Part shown: positions 24,421-32,769 of the stretch, piece by piece
How positions within the stretch are numbered: position 1 is the stretch's first letter
How the letters are laid out: each line of letters opens with the position of its first letter
Source of the DNA: Rhodovastum atsumiense
GTDB taxonomy: Bacteria > Pseudomonadota > Alphaproteobacteria > Acetobacterales > Acetobacteraceae
NCBI RefSeq assembly: GCF_937425535.1
Contig: NZ_OW485601.1
Span: forward strand, 4,695,501 to 4,759,500
DNA: 64,000 bases
Direction: 5' to 3'
Notes under the pieces: generated by a model
Databases searched by the model: none
Told to the model about the DNA's origin: nothing
Seen by the model: the letters and a program-made list of their open reading frames with translations, nothing else
Position numbers and translations under genes: made by a program

Positions 24421-25161
24421 CCTGGGGGCGGCCTGCTCGCTCCGGCGCTGGGGCTCGGCGGGTTCCTGCTGCTCTGGCACCTGGTGCATGTCGATGTCGG
24501 CGCGCTGGTGCTGCCCTCGCCGCTGGCCGTGGCGCGGCGGGTGCTGGCGCTGGCGGTGGCCCCCGGCACGCCGGAGGCGCTGGCCCGCACGGCTGCGGAT
24601 GCGCTTGGCGGGCTGGCGGCCGGGGGGCTGGCCGGGTTGCTGCTCGGGGTGGCGTCCGGGGCGCTGCCGCCGCTGGGGGCGGCGCTGCGGCCGGTGGTGA
24701 CGGTGATCCTGGGCGTGCCGCATATCGCCTGGGTGGTGCTGGCGCTGCTGTGGTTTGGTCCGCAGGGCCTGGCGCCGGGTGTCACCGTGGCGCTGGCCTG
24801 CCTGCCGGTGCTGTTCGCCGGCGGCTATCACGGCGCGCGGGCGCGTGACCCGGACCTGACCGAGATGGCGCGGGTCTTCGCGCTCGGGCCCTGGCAGCGC
24901 GCGACCGAGCTGGCGCTGCCGCAATTGCTGGTGCATCTGGCGCCGGCCTTCGCGACCGCGCTGGGGCTCGCCTTCAAGGTGGCGGTGATGGCCGAGGTAC
25001 TGAGCGGTGGCGCCGGGGTGGGCGGTCAGGTCGCCACGGCGCGCGCCTATCTGGAAACCGACCTGGTGCTGGCCTGGATCGTGCTGGTGGTGGTGCTGCT
25101 GCTGGCGCTGGACGCAATGCTGGCGCGGCTGCTGGCCCCGGGAGGCAGGCGGCGGTGCTGA
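24400..25161 (+). CDS. ABC transporter permease, NitT/TauT type
   Basis: 253 residues with about six hydrophobic helices and the BPD-type loop that docks the ATPase (EMARVFALGPWQRATELALPQ, in place of EAA-x3-G). Membrane channel of the cassette with the genes on both sides. It starts with TTG 24400, or possibly GTG 24418, in the second copy of a tandem duplication, and ends 7 bp inside the ATPase gene. Confidence 0.88.
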   Translation: MIPARGVPGGGLLAPALGLGGFLLLWHLVHVDVGALVLPSPLAVARRVLALAVAPGTPEALARTAADALGGLAAGGLAGLLLGVASGALPPLGAALRPVVTVILGVPHIAWVVLALLWFGPQGLAPGVTVALACLPVLFAGGYHGARARDPDLTEMARVFALGPWQRATELALPQLLVHLAPAFATALGLAFKVAVMAEVLSGGAGVGGQVATARAYLETDLVLAWIVLVVVLLLALDAMLARLLAPGGRRRC

Positions 25162-25907
25162 GCTTCGAAGGCGTGGCCCTGCATCGTGGCGGGGCGTTGA
25201 TTCTCTCGGGGGTGACGCTGCGCGTCGCCGCGGGCGAGGTGCTGGTGCTGATGGGCCGGTCCGGTATCGGCAAGACCAGCCTGCTGCACGCCGCCGCCGG
25301 GTTGCTGCCGGTCAGCGCCGGACGCATCGCCGTGCGGGGACGGCGGGCGGTGGTGTTCCAGGAGCCGCGGCTGCTGCCCTGGCGCTCGGCGCTCGACAAT
25401 GCGGCGCTCGGGCTGAAGGCGCTGGGTGTGCCGCGCCCGGCGCGGCGGGAGCGGGCGGCGTCCTTGCTGCGGGAGCTGGGGCTGCGCGACGAGGATCTGC
25501 TGAAGCGGCCGCATGCCTTGTCCGGTGGCATGCGCCAGCGCGTGGCGATCGCGCGGGCGCTGGCGGTGGAGCCGGCGGTGCTGCTGCTGGATGAGCCCTT
25601 CGCCGCGCTGGACGCCGGCCTGCGGGCGGAGTTGCAGCAGCGGCTGCGCGAGGCGGTGCGGCGCCGGCATCTGGCGACGCTGCTGGTGACGCATGACGTG
25701 GTGGAGGCGGTGCGGGTGGGCGACCGGGTTGCACTGCTGGCCGGCCGCCCGGCCGGACTGCTGCCGCCTTTGCCGTTGACCCGCCCGGCGGCGACGGATG
25801 CCGCGGTGTTCGAGGCCTGTGCCGGGCTGTTGCGCCGGCCCGGCGTGGCCGAGGCGCTGGGCCTGCTTGCGCAGGCGCGCCAGCCGTCCCCGCGCGGGTG
25901 GGACTGA
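25155..25907 (+). CDS. ABC transporter ATPase, NitT/TauT type
   Basis: 250 residues. Walker A is GRSGIGKTS, the Q-loop is VVFQEPRLLPW, the signature is LSGGMRQRVAIARAL, Walker B is LLLDEPFAALD and the H-loop is LLVTHDVVEAV. Closest in style to SsuB/TauB. GTG start overlapping the permease by 7 bp indicates coupled translation. Completes the transporter 23388-25907. Confidence 0.93.
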   Translation: MLSFEGVALHRGGALILSGVTLRVAAGEVLVLMGRSGIGKTSLLHAAAGLLPVSAGRIAVRGRRAVVFQEPRLLPWRSALDNAALGLKALGVPRPARRERAASLLRELGLRDEDLLKRPHALSGGMRQRVAIARALAVEPAVLLLDEPFAALDAGLRAELQQRLREAVRRRHLATLLVTHDVVEAVRVGDRVALLAGRPAGLLPPLPLTRPAATDAAVFEACAGLLRRPGVAEALGLLAQARQPSPRGWD

Positions 25908-26023
25908 TTCCCTGCCGATGGCGGCTGCCTTGGATCAGACGGGCGTGGCGAGTGAGTGACTGGAACGGATGGTTTGCAGACGCAGACGACCTTTGGAAGA
26001 ATGCATCCCCCAAGGAGTTTGGT

Positions 26024-26698
26024 GTGCGACGCTTTGGCTTGTTGTTCGATCTGGACGGCACCTTGGTGGACTCGGACGCACTGCACCGTTCTGCCTTTGC
26101 GGAAGTGTTGAGCGGAGCCGATGTGGTTGTCGATGAGGCTTATTACAGATCCCGTATCGCTGGGCGCTCGAACGATCTCGTTATCGCCGAAGCCTTTCCC
26201 AGTGCATCGCAAGAATATTGCTCAATATTATCTTCTAAAAAAGAAGCCATATATCGAGAAAATATGAAAGATATTAAAGTTATTCCTGGAGCCCGCGAGA
26301 TAATAGAGTGGGCAAAATCCAAAAATATTTGCCGTGCTATAGTTACAACTTCACCTCGTGCCAGTGTTGAGGCTGTCCTTGTGGGTACAGATCTACTTTC
26401 ATCGTTCGATTTATTGGTTGTGGGAGATGAAGTTCAGCGCGGCAAGCCCGATCCGCTTCCATATCTGGCGGCCCTGATGAAGCTTGGCATTGATTCTGAC
26501 GAGGCTGTTGCCTTCGAGGATTCTCTGCCGGGCCTTGCGTCTGCAACAGGTGCCGGCATTCCGACAGTTGGAATGCTGGCCTCCTTGAGTGAGCGTACGG
26601 CGCTACTTGCTGGCGCAATTATAACCGCGAAGGACTTCCGCGACGCAGGACTGCGGCTTTGGTTGGAAGAGCGGCACGCAGCCTCCGCGTCGATGTAG
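26024..26698 (+). CDS. HAD-superfamily hydrolase with foreign base composition
   Basis: Phosphoglycolate-phosphatase-like or beta-phosphoglucomutase-like HAD, 224 residues. Motif I is FDLDGTLVDSD (Asp9, Asp11), motif II is AIVTTSPRAS, motif III Lys is in RGKPDP, and motif IV is AFEDSLPG. The helical cap lies after motif I. GTG 26024 is chosen because AAGGAG is 6 nt upstream. The middle (26200-26420) is AT-rich with many ATA, AAA and TTA codons, unlike every neighbour, which suggests horizontal acquisition. Substrate unknown. Confidence 0.85.
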   Translation: MRRFGLLFDLDGTLVDSDALHRSAFAEVLSGADVVVDEAYYRSRIAGRSNDLVIAEAFPSASQEYCSILSSKKEAIYRENMKDIKVIPGAREIIEWAKSKNICRAIVTTSPRASVEAVLVGTDLLSSFDLLVVGDEVQRGKPDPLPYLAALMKLGIDSDEAVAFEDSLPGLASATGAGIPTVGMLASLSERTALLAGAIITAKDFRDAGLRLWLEERHAASASM

Positions 26699-26795
26699 CC
26701 CCCTGATGTCGGTTACGGCCGAAGGATCGCTATGGGGCGACAGCCGCCATTCGATCAGAGGCGGCGGATAAGCCCCATTTCCCGGCAACGCCGTA

Positions 26796-27683
26796 CTAGC
26801 TGTCCCAGTCTGCCGTCAGGGCGTCGAGCCCCGCGCGCGCGAACAGCGGTGGGTTCTGCAGCATCGCGAAATGGCTGACGCCCGGCAGGATCACCAGCCG
26901 CGCATCCGGGATGGTCGCGGCCATGGTGCGGCTGTGCGACTGCCTGATGGCCTCGTCGTAGCGTCCGTCGGCAACGGTGATCTGTGTCCGGATCGCCTGC
27001 AACTGGGCATCGCTGATGTTCGGCTGCGTCTCCCACATATGGCTGATCTGCCGCACGAAGCTGTCGTATTGATCCGGGGTCGGCGACAGCGCCTTGTACT
27101 CCGCCTCGCTGCGCGCGACGAAGCGCCCGAACACCGGTGTCTTCTCGAAGTTCGGCACCAGCCCGGACGGCACGGTGTTGGCGCCGAAGGCAAAGACGCG
27201 CCGCAGGCGCGCAGGCTGGTGGATCGCCATGACGAGGCCGATGATCGCGCCATCGCTCCAGCCCACGATATCGGCCCTGGGGAGGCGCAGCGCATCCATC
27301 ATTGCCACCACGTCGGAGGCCATCAGCTCGTAGCTGTAGGGCTGTGCCGAGCGGGTGCTGCGGCCATGGCCACGGCTGTCGAGGCAGACGACGCGGAAGC
27401 CCTCGGCCACGAAATCCGGGATCACCTTGCCGAAGTAGTTGGAACTGGCGAGGCCGCCATGCAGCACCACCACCGGCCGCCCTTCGGCCGGGCCGAATTC
27501 GGCCCGCCACATCTCGATATCGTTGACGGGCACGCGGCCGGCCACCCTGGCCGGCGGCAGGTCCGGCATCGGTGGCAGCACCATCCAGGGGTTCCGCCTG
27601 TCCGGTTGCGCCAGTGCCGGCGCCGCCGCAAACGGGAGGCCGGCCAGCAATGCGGCAGAGGCGAGCGTCCGTCGTCCCAGCAT
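26796..27683 (-). CDS. Secreted alpha/beta hydrolase
   Basis: 295 residues with a cleavable signal peptide (RRTLASAALLAGLPFAAAPALA). The hydrolase motifs are LHGGLASSNYF (oxyanion loop), the nucleophile elbow GWSDGA (Ser143), the acid in ITVADGRYDEA and the His in PGVSHFAMLQNP. Like many exported esterases or peroxidase-like hydrolases. It is separated by 160 bp from the ABC operon that follows it in the same direction, so joint transcription is uncertain. Confidence 0.8.
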   Translation of the reverse strand: MLGRRTLASAALLAGLPFAAAPALAQPDRRNPWMVLPPMPDLPPARVAGRVPVNDIEMWRAEFGPAEGRPVVVLHGGLASSNYFGKVIPDFVAEGFRVVCLDSRGHGRSTRSAQPYSYELMASDVVAMMDALRLPRADIVGWSDGAIIGLVMAIHQPARLRRVFAFGANTVPSGLVPNFEKTPVFGRFVARSEAEYKALSPTPDQYDSFVRQISHMWETQPNISDAQLQAIRTQITVADGRYDEAIRQSHSRTMAATIPDARLVILPGVSHFAMLQNPPLFARAGLDALTADWDS

Positions 27684-27844
27684 CTGTTTCCCCTCTTTTG
27701 GGCATCGGCGGGTTCGGCTGGGGCGAACGTGACGATGCGGCGGCGGGGGCTGTCAACCGCCTTCGGGTCCTGGGCCTCGGCCCGCACCCCAAGGGTGAAT
27801 GATCCGGCCGGAATTCTCCTTGATCGGCGAAGGTTCCCGCCGCG

Positions 27845-28663
27845 TCAGACGCGGTTCCACGCCGACAGCCGGCGTTCGATGCTGACCAGCAGGGCGTTGA
27901 TCGTCACCCCGAGCAGAGAGAGCAGCAGGATCCCTGCGTACATCTGCGGAATTTCGAAATTGAACTGGGCGGCGTTGACCAGGTAGCCAAGCCCGGCCCG
28001 GGCGCCCACCATTTCCGCGGCGATCAGCACCAGGATGGACATGCCGGAGGCGAGGCGGATGCCGGTGAAGATCGTCGGCACCGAGGCGGGCAGCACCACT
28101 TTGCGGAACAGCGCGACCGGCCGCAGCCCCAGCGAGCGTGCCGCCTTGATCAGCAGCGGATCAACGGTGCGCACGCCGGTGATGGTGCTCAGCAGCAGCG
28201 GCCAGCTCGCGGCGTAGAACACCATTGCCACTTTCGAGGTCTCGCCGATGCCGAGGATCAGCGTGAACACCGGCAGCAATGCCAGCGGCGCGGTGTTGCG
28301 GAAGATCTCCATCACCGGGTCGAGCAGCATGGCGAGCCGGCGGCTGGCGCCGATCGCCAGCCCCGCCGGGATGCAGACGCCGACGGCGAGCAGGAACCCG
28401 GCCAGCACGCGCAGCAGGCTGGCGCCGAGATGCGTGGCCAGGGTTCCGGACAGCGCCATCTGCCAGGCGGTGGTGGCAACTTCCGAAACCGGCGGCAGGA
28501 ACACCGCGTCGACCGCCCCGCTGCGCGGCAACACCTCCCACACCGCCAGGAAGGTCAGCACGGCGATGCTGCGGGTGAAGGCCCCGCCGAGCAGGGCGCG
28601 CAGCCTTGGCCAGAGGCGATCGCTGCGGGCCGGGGCGGCAGTGGCGGCGAGGCTGGTGGACAT
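27845..28663 (-). CDS. ABC transporter permease, SsuC/TauC-like
   Basis: 272 residues with about six membrane helices; the ATPase docking loop reads IKAARSLGLRPVALFRKVVLPASVP, written here as the EAA-type loop. Last gene of the leftward operon that starts with the radical SAM gene; 15 bp after the ATPase gene. Membrane channel for the binding protein encoded at 29479-30501. Confidence 0.9.
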   Translation of the reverse strand: MSTSLAATAAPARSDRLWPRLRALLGGAFTRSIAVLTFLAVWEVLPRSGAVDAVFLPPVSEVATTAWQMALSGTLATHLGASLLRVLAGFLLAVGVCIPAGLAIGASRRLAMLLDPVMEIFRNTAPLALLPVFTLILGIGETSKVAMVFYAASWPLLLSTITGVRTVDPLLIKAARSLGLRPVALFRKVVLPASVPTIFTGIRLASGMSILVLIAAEMVGARAGLGYLVNAAQFNFEIPQMYAGILLLSLLGVTINALLVSIERRLSAWNRV

Positions 28664-28678
28664 GGGTGGCTTCCCTGC

Positions 28679-29482
28679 TCAGGCCGCCGCGGCGGCGTTG
28701 TGGCGCAGTTGGCTCCAGACATGGTGGCGCAGGGCGCCGAAGCGGGGATGCGAGCGCAGATCGCCGACGCGCTCGGCGAAGCTGAAGGGGATGTCGATCA
28801 GTTCGGTGATGCGGCCGGGGCGTGCGCCCATCACCGCGACGCGCTGGCCGAGCACCAGCGCCTCGTCGATGCTGTGGGTGATGAACACGATGGTCTTGCC
28901 AGTTTCCTGCCAGATCCGCAGCAGCTCTTCCTGCAGCAGTTCCCGCACCTGCGCATCGAGCGCGCCGAAAGGCTCGTCCATCAGCAGGACCTGCGGGTCT
29001 GTGGCGAGGCTGCGGGCGATCGCCACGCGCTGCTTCATCCCGCCCGAAAGCTGGTGCGGATAGCGGTCGGCGAAGCCGGCGAGGCCGACCAGGGCGAGGA
29101 AATGCCGCGCCCGCTCCCGCCGGTGTGCGCGCGCGACGCCGGCTGCCTCCAGCCCGAACTCGACATTGGCCAGGGCGGTGAGCCAGGGAAACAAGGCGTA
29201 TTGCTGGAAGACGACGCTGCGATCGGGGCCGGGGCCCTGGACCGGCTGCCCGTCGATCAGGATGGCGCCGCTGCAGGGCCGGGTCAGCCCGGCGGCGAGG
29301 TCGAGCAGCGTCGACTTGCCGCAGCCGCTCGGGCCCACCAGGGCCAGGATCTCGCCGGCGCGCACCTCGAGCGAGAGCCGGGCGAGGGCGGCGAAACGGG
29401 TGGTCCCGTCGGCGGTGGCGGCGGGCAGGGGGAAGGTCTTGGTCACCTGCTCGAAGCGCAGCTTGGTCGCGGGGGCGGTCAT
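28679..29482 (-). CDS. ABC transporter ATPase, SsuB/TauB-like
   Basis: 267 residues. Walker A GPSGCGKST, Q-loop VVFQQYALFPWL, signature LSGGMKQRVAIARSL, Walker B VLLMDEPFGALD, H-loop FITHSIDEAL. ATG 29482 overlaps the binding-protein stop by 4 bp (ATGA), so the genes are translationally coupled. Works with the permease at 27845. Confidence 0.94.
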   Translation of the reverse strand: MTAPATKLRFEQVTKTFPLPAATADGTTRFAALARLSLEVRAGEILALVGPSGCGKSTLLDLAAGLTRPCSGAILIDGQPVQGPGPDRSVVFQQYALFPWLTALANVEFGLEAAGVARAHRRERARHFLALVGLAGFADRYPHQLSGGMKQRVAIARSLATDPQVLLMDEPFGALDAQVRELLQEELLRIWQETGKTIVFITHSIDEALVLGQRVAVMGARPGRITELIDIPFSFAERVGDLRSHPRFGALRHHVWSQLRHNAAAAA

Positions 29483-30501
29483 CCCTGCCTGTCCGTGCCC
29501 TCGGCATAGGGATTGAAGGCGTTGGTGTAGACCTCGGCGGGTTTCAGCCGGGCCACCGCGGCATTGCCGTTGGCGCGGAACCAGTCGAGGAACAGGGTGA
29601 AGTTGCGGTCGGCCAGCACGCCGCCTTTGGCGCCCAGGGCGATCGATTTCCAGTAGCGCACGGCGCTGTCGTCCTCGCCGCCACGGTTGCGCCGGTGGAT
29701 GATCTCGGCCAGCCGCGCCACGACCTCCGCCGGTTCGCGCGTGTGCGCCCATTCGATGGCGCGGGCGGTGCCGCTGACGAAGACGCGGGCGGCATTGGGG
29801 TTGCGGGCGATGAAGCGGCGGGTGAGCACATAGGATCCGGTGGTGAACTCGCCGAACAGCTCGAAATCCGATTGCAGCAGGCGGATGCCGCCGCGGCTGG
29901 CCGCCTTCTCGCGGAAGATGGGCGAGAGGAACACGGCATCGATCTGGCGCAGCCGCAGCGCCTGCTCGGCGTTCGATGGCGGCAGCACCACCAGCGTCAC
30001 CTGGGCGATCTCCGCCGGGGCGAGGCCGGCGCGGCGGAGGTATTCCTGCAGCACGAATTCGTTGTGGGCGCCGTAGGTGTTCACGCCCACCTTGCGGCCG
30101 ACCAGGTCGCGCGGCCCCTGCACCGGGCTGTCCTCCAGCGTATAGAGCCCGCTCCAGCTTTTCGCGTCGGTGCCGGTGTTGCCGATCACCGCGACCAGCG
30201 GCGCGCCGACGCCGATCAGCTTGAGGATCGCGGAGTGGAACGCCTGGCCGAAATCGGTATCGCCGGTCACCGTCGCCTGGATGTCCTGCGGGCCGCTGAT
30301 GGTGTTGCCCACCCAGCGCAGCCGCAGCGGCGCGAGATAGCCGAGATTCTCGGCCAGTTCGGGATAGCCGACGGCGCTTGCCATACCCTGGTAGCGCAAT
30401 TCCTTCACCTCGGGCTCTCCGCCCGCGGCCCGGGCGGCCAGGGGCGGGAAGGCGGTCAGGGTGGCGAGGCCACCCGCGAGAAAGTTGCGGCGCAGGGGCA
30501 T
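29479..30501 (-). CDS. ABC substrate-binding protein, NitT/TauT type
   Basis: 340 residues with a signal peptide that has a twin arginine (PLRRNFLAGGLATLTAFPPLAARA). The mature part has ELRYQGMASAVGYPELAENLGYL, GDTDFGQAFHSAILKLIGVGAPLVAV and LVGRKVGVNTYGAHNEFVLQEYL, as in SsuA/ThiY-like proteins. Overlaps the ATPase gene by 4 bp. It lies 22 bp after the flavin split-barrel gene and shares its operon, so its ligand is probably the substrate or cofactor source of the radical SAM/flavin enzymes. Confidence 0.88.
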   Translation of the reverse strand: MPLRRNFLAGGLATLTAFPPLAARAAGGEPEVKELRYQGMASAVGYPELAENLGYLAPLRLRWVGNTISGPQDIQATVTGDTDFGQAFHSAILKLIGVGAPLVAVIGNTGTDAKSWSGLYTLEDSPVQGPRDLVGRKVGVNTYGAHNEFVLQEYLRRAGLAPAEIAQVTLVVLPPSNAEQALRLRQIDAVFLSPIFREKAASRGGIRLLQSDFELFGEFTTGSYVLTRRFIARNPNAARVFVSGTARAIEWAHTREPAEVVARLAEIIHRRNRGGEDDSAVRYWKSIALGAKGGVLADRNFTLFLDWFRANGNAAVARLKPAEVYTNAFNPYAEGTDRQG

Positions 30502-30523
30502 CTGGAGGGGCCTTTCGGCGGCG

Positions 30524-30991
30524 CTACTGGATGGCGATGCGGTCGAGATGGCGGAAGAAGAAATGCGTGGCTTCTTCCTGCCGCCGGGCACGGTCGAAAT
30601 CGAGGTCGGTGACGCTGTCGATGGCGATCACCCAGACCGCGGCGAGATCGGCCCCGGGATGCGCGGCGGTGAAGGCTTCGTAGTGGCATTGGAAGACGGG
30701 GCCGGCGATCAGGCTGCGCAGGGGGCGTCCGGTCAACTCGAAGCGCCGTCCGTCCGGGGCTGCCAGCGCGATCGCCACCTTGCGGTCGAACCAGATGGCC
30801 CGCACCAAATTCCGGTTGCTCCTTGAGGATTCGAGCGGCTCGAAACAGAGGATGCTGCCGTCATCGGCGAGGGCGAGGAAATCGGTGACCGCGGCGTGCG
30901 GCGTTGCCTCGGCATCGGTGGTCACCAGCACCTTGACGGTTGCCGGATCGGCGATCAGCGCGTGCAGATCGGTGGGCAGGGGGGTGGTCAT
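30524..30991 (-). CDS. FMN-binding split-barrel protein (PNPOx-like)
   Basis: 155 residues of the pyridoxamine-phosphate-oxidase-like fold: LIADPATVKVLVTTDAEATPHAAVTDFLALADDG (first strands), FEPLESSRSNRNLVRAIWFDRKVAIALAAPDG (flavin-phosphate Arg/Ser region) and FELTGRPLRSLIAGPVFQCHY. Such proteins use FMN or heme to reduce small molecules. No substrate can be named. It is second in a leftward operon, 9 bp after the radical SAM gene, which suggests a two-step conversion. Confidence 0.75.
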   Translation of the reverse strand: MTTPLPTDLHALIADPATVKVLVTTDAEATPHAAVTDFLALADDGSILCFEPLESSRSNRNLVRAIWFDRKVAIALAAPDGRRFELTGRPLRSLIAGPVFQCHYEAFTAAHPGADLAAVWVIAIDSVTDLDFDRARRQEEATHFFFRHLDRIAIQ

Positions 30992-31000
30992 GCCGGTTCC

Positions 31001-32269
31001 TCAGAGCAGGCGGGCGAGATCGGTATCGGGGTGGTTGCCGCAGCGGCGGTAGTCGTCGAAATCGACCCGCAGGCGGTACTTCACCCGCAGCGCGTGCAGC
31101 CGGCTGGCAAGCTGGATGTAGTAGTCGAGCGACGGTGCCTGCTGGTCGCGGAAAGCCGAGCCCGGCCGCGGCACCCAGACGGTATGGATGACGCTGACGC
31201 CGCGCTCGGCGAGGTATTCGGCCTCGTCGAGCGTGGCATCGAGCGACTCCGCCTCGCTCTGCCGGCCATGCGGCCGCGCGAGATCGACGCCGCCGACGAT
31301 GCCGGTGTTGACGTTGCCGCGCCCGAAGATGTCCACCGCGCGGACCAGGCGGTCGCGCCATTCGCGATAGCCCAGCACCCTTGCCTTGCCCGGGCTGATC
31401 CACTGGAACAGGCGTTCGTCGAGCACTTCCAGGTCGGTGGTGTAGCTCGACAGCCCCGTTTCCTCGTACAGCCGTCGCAACTGGCGCTCGTTGAAGGCCG
31501 AGGCAACGAGCTGGCTCGGAAACCGCCGGGTCGCGAAGTTGCGACCGATGGCCCGCAACGTCTCGATGTACTGCGCGACCTCAAGGTCGAACACCTCTTC
31601 GCCCTTGAGCACTGATCCGCCGGTGAGGCAGAAGGTGGTGAAGCGCCCTTTTTCCTTCAGTGCCTCCGCCACCGTCTCGGCGAGATCGGCCGGGCGTGGC
31701 CGTTCCGGGCGGTCGCGGAAGATGTCGCGCTGCTGCTTCTGGAAGGTGACGATGTCGCAGAACCGGCAGCCGCCCTCGTCATTCGCCCAGAAATAGCAGT
31801 AGCTCGACTGGAAGAGGTTGATGCGTTGCGGCCGGGCCTGGGCGATCAGGCTCATCCGGATGCCGGAGCGGGTCACCTTGTCGTAGAAGGCCGGCTTGTG
31901 CCAGAGCTCGACCTCCTCCAGCACCTCGCCGCCATCCACCAGGAACAGCCGGTCGTCGATCCGGTCGACGAGATAGGGATTGGCGGCAAGCGGCGCGGGA
32001 TCGACGACGATCGAGGTGCCGTCGCGCAGCAGCAGCGAATCCGGCAGCAGCACCTGCAGGGTCTCGGTGCGCGTGCCGAAGATCGCCGGGCTGCGGGTCT
32101 GGTGCCGCGCCGGGTCAACCAGCGTCAGCGCCCGGTCTGTGTAATGCACGCCGCGCCGCTGCACGTCGATCTTCAGTGCGATCAGCTTCGGGAAGCCAGG
32201 ATATTTGGCACAGGCATCGGCGAGGCTGAACGCCTCGGCGGCGTGGGATGTGGACCGAACGACGTTCAT
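31001..32269 (-). CDS. Radical SAM protein with CX9CX2C cluster motif
   Basis: 422 residues. The cluster cysteines are 158, 168 and 171 (CYFWANDEGGCRFC), that is C-x9-C-x2-C instead of the usual C-x3-C-x2-C. FCLTGGSVLKGEEVF is the Gly-rich SAM-binding GGE-like motif, and NTGIVGGVDLARP and SVIHTVWVPRPGSAF continue the barrel. A ~150-residue N-terminal domain precedes it and contains no cysteine cluster. Product unknown; Elp3 proteins share this spacing but not the rest. First gene of the operon with the flavin protein and an ABC transporter. RBS AAGGAAG is upstream, and a palindrome lies 43 bp upstream. Confidence 0.8.
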   Translation of the reverse strand: MNVVRSTSHAAEAFSLADACAKYPGFPKLIALKIDVQRRGVHYTDRALTLVDPARHQTRSPAIFGTRTETLQVLLPDSLLLRDGTSIVVDPAPLAANPYLVDRIDDRLFLVDGGEVLEEVELWHKPAFYDKVTRSGIRMSLIAQARPQRINLFQSSYCYFWANDEGGCRFCDIVTFQKQQRDIFRDRPERPRPADLAETVAEALKEKGRFTTFCLTGGSVLKGEEVFDLEVAQYIETLRAIGRNFATRRFPSQLVASAFNERQLRRLYEETGLSSYTTDLEVLDERLFQWISPGKARVLGYREWRDRLVRAVDIFGRGNVNTGIVGGVDLARPHGRQSEAESLDATLDEAEYLAERGVSVIHTVWVPRPGSAFRDQQAPSLDYYIQLASRLHALRVKYRLRVDFDDYRRCGNHPDTDLARLL

Positions 32270-32311
32270 GGGTGGCCACTTCCTTCCTGGCCTGGGCGCG
32301 GGCAGAGCTTC

Positions 32312-32326
32312 ATTACGAAACGTAAT
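32312..32326. promoter_or_regulatory. Perfect ATTACG-AAA-CGTAAT palindrome
   Basis: Six-base arms with a 3-nt centre, 43 bp upstream of the radical SAM gene, in an AT-rich stretch that would hold the leftward promoter. Likely operator of that operon. The regulator is not encoded next to it. Confidence 0.55.
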
Positions 32327-32642
32327 CGGGAAATGAAACTAACATACGATAAAATGGCGTGTAAACAGATAAAAGACATCTTTCGATGGTGTGACCATCA
32401 TGCAGCGCGGCTCCGCCGGCCTGTGCGCAAAAGGCGAACAGCCTTGGGCATGACTCAATCTGTCTGTCCGGGGTGAAAAATCCGGAGAAAAAAAGGAAGG
32501 CGAAGGCTCAGTGCCCATAAGCGCGAATCCAGGCGCTTGCGCCGACGTGCGGGGCATGGGCGCGGCAGCATCGATATTGACGCCTGAACCCGGAGTATCC
32601 CTGATAAGGGGTCAATCCAGGTGGTGGCTGGCAACAAAGTTC

Positions 32643-32684
32643 TTGTTAACGCTTTGTTTGCACTCGTTTTCATTCCGTTAACAA
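32643..32684. promoter_or_regulatory. Two GTTAAC-centred sites upstream of torC
   Basis: TTGTTAACG (32643-32651) and its exact reverse complement CGTTAACAA (32676-32684) have centres 33 bp apart, about three helical turns. They end 85 bp before torC. Possible binding sites of a response regulator controlling torCDA; the sequence is not the enterobacterial tor box. Confidence 0.4.
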
Positions 32685-32769
32685 AACCCGCGAACGCGGT
32701 TTACACACCCCGGCTACGCAGAGTCCTGAGCGGCCGTCGCGCTGACGGCGCGGCGAACGGGGACGAACG

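Larger units (their letters stand above)
32270..32769. other. Divergent promoter region: radical SAM operon and torCDA
   Basis: 500 bp without a gene. Left: ATTACG palindrome, then an AT-rich stretch (32335-32400). Right: the paired TTGTTAACG/CGTTAACAA sites before torC. The middle is mixed composition with nothing recognised. Confidence 0.5.
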
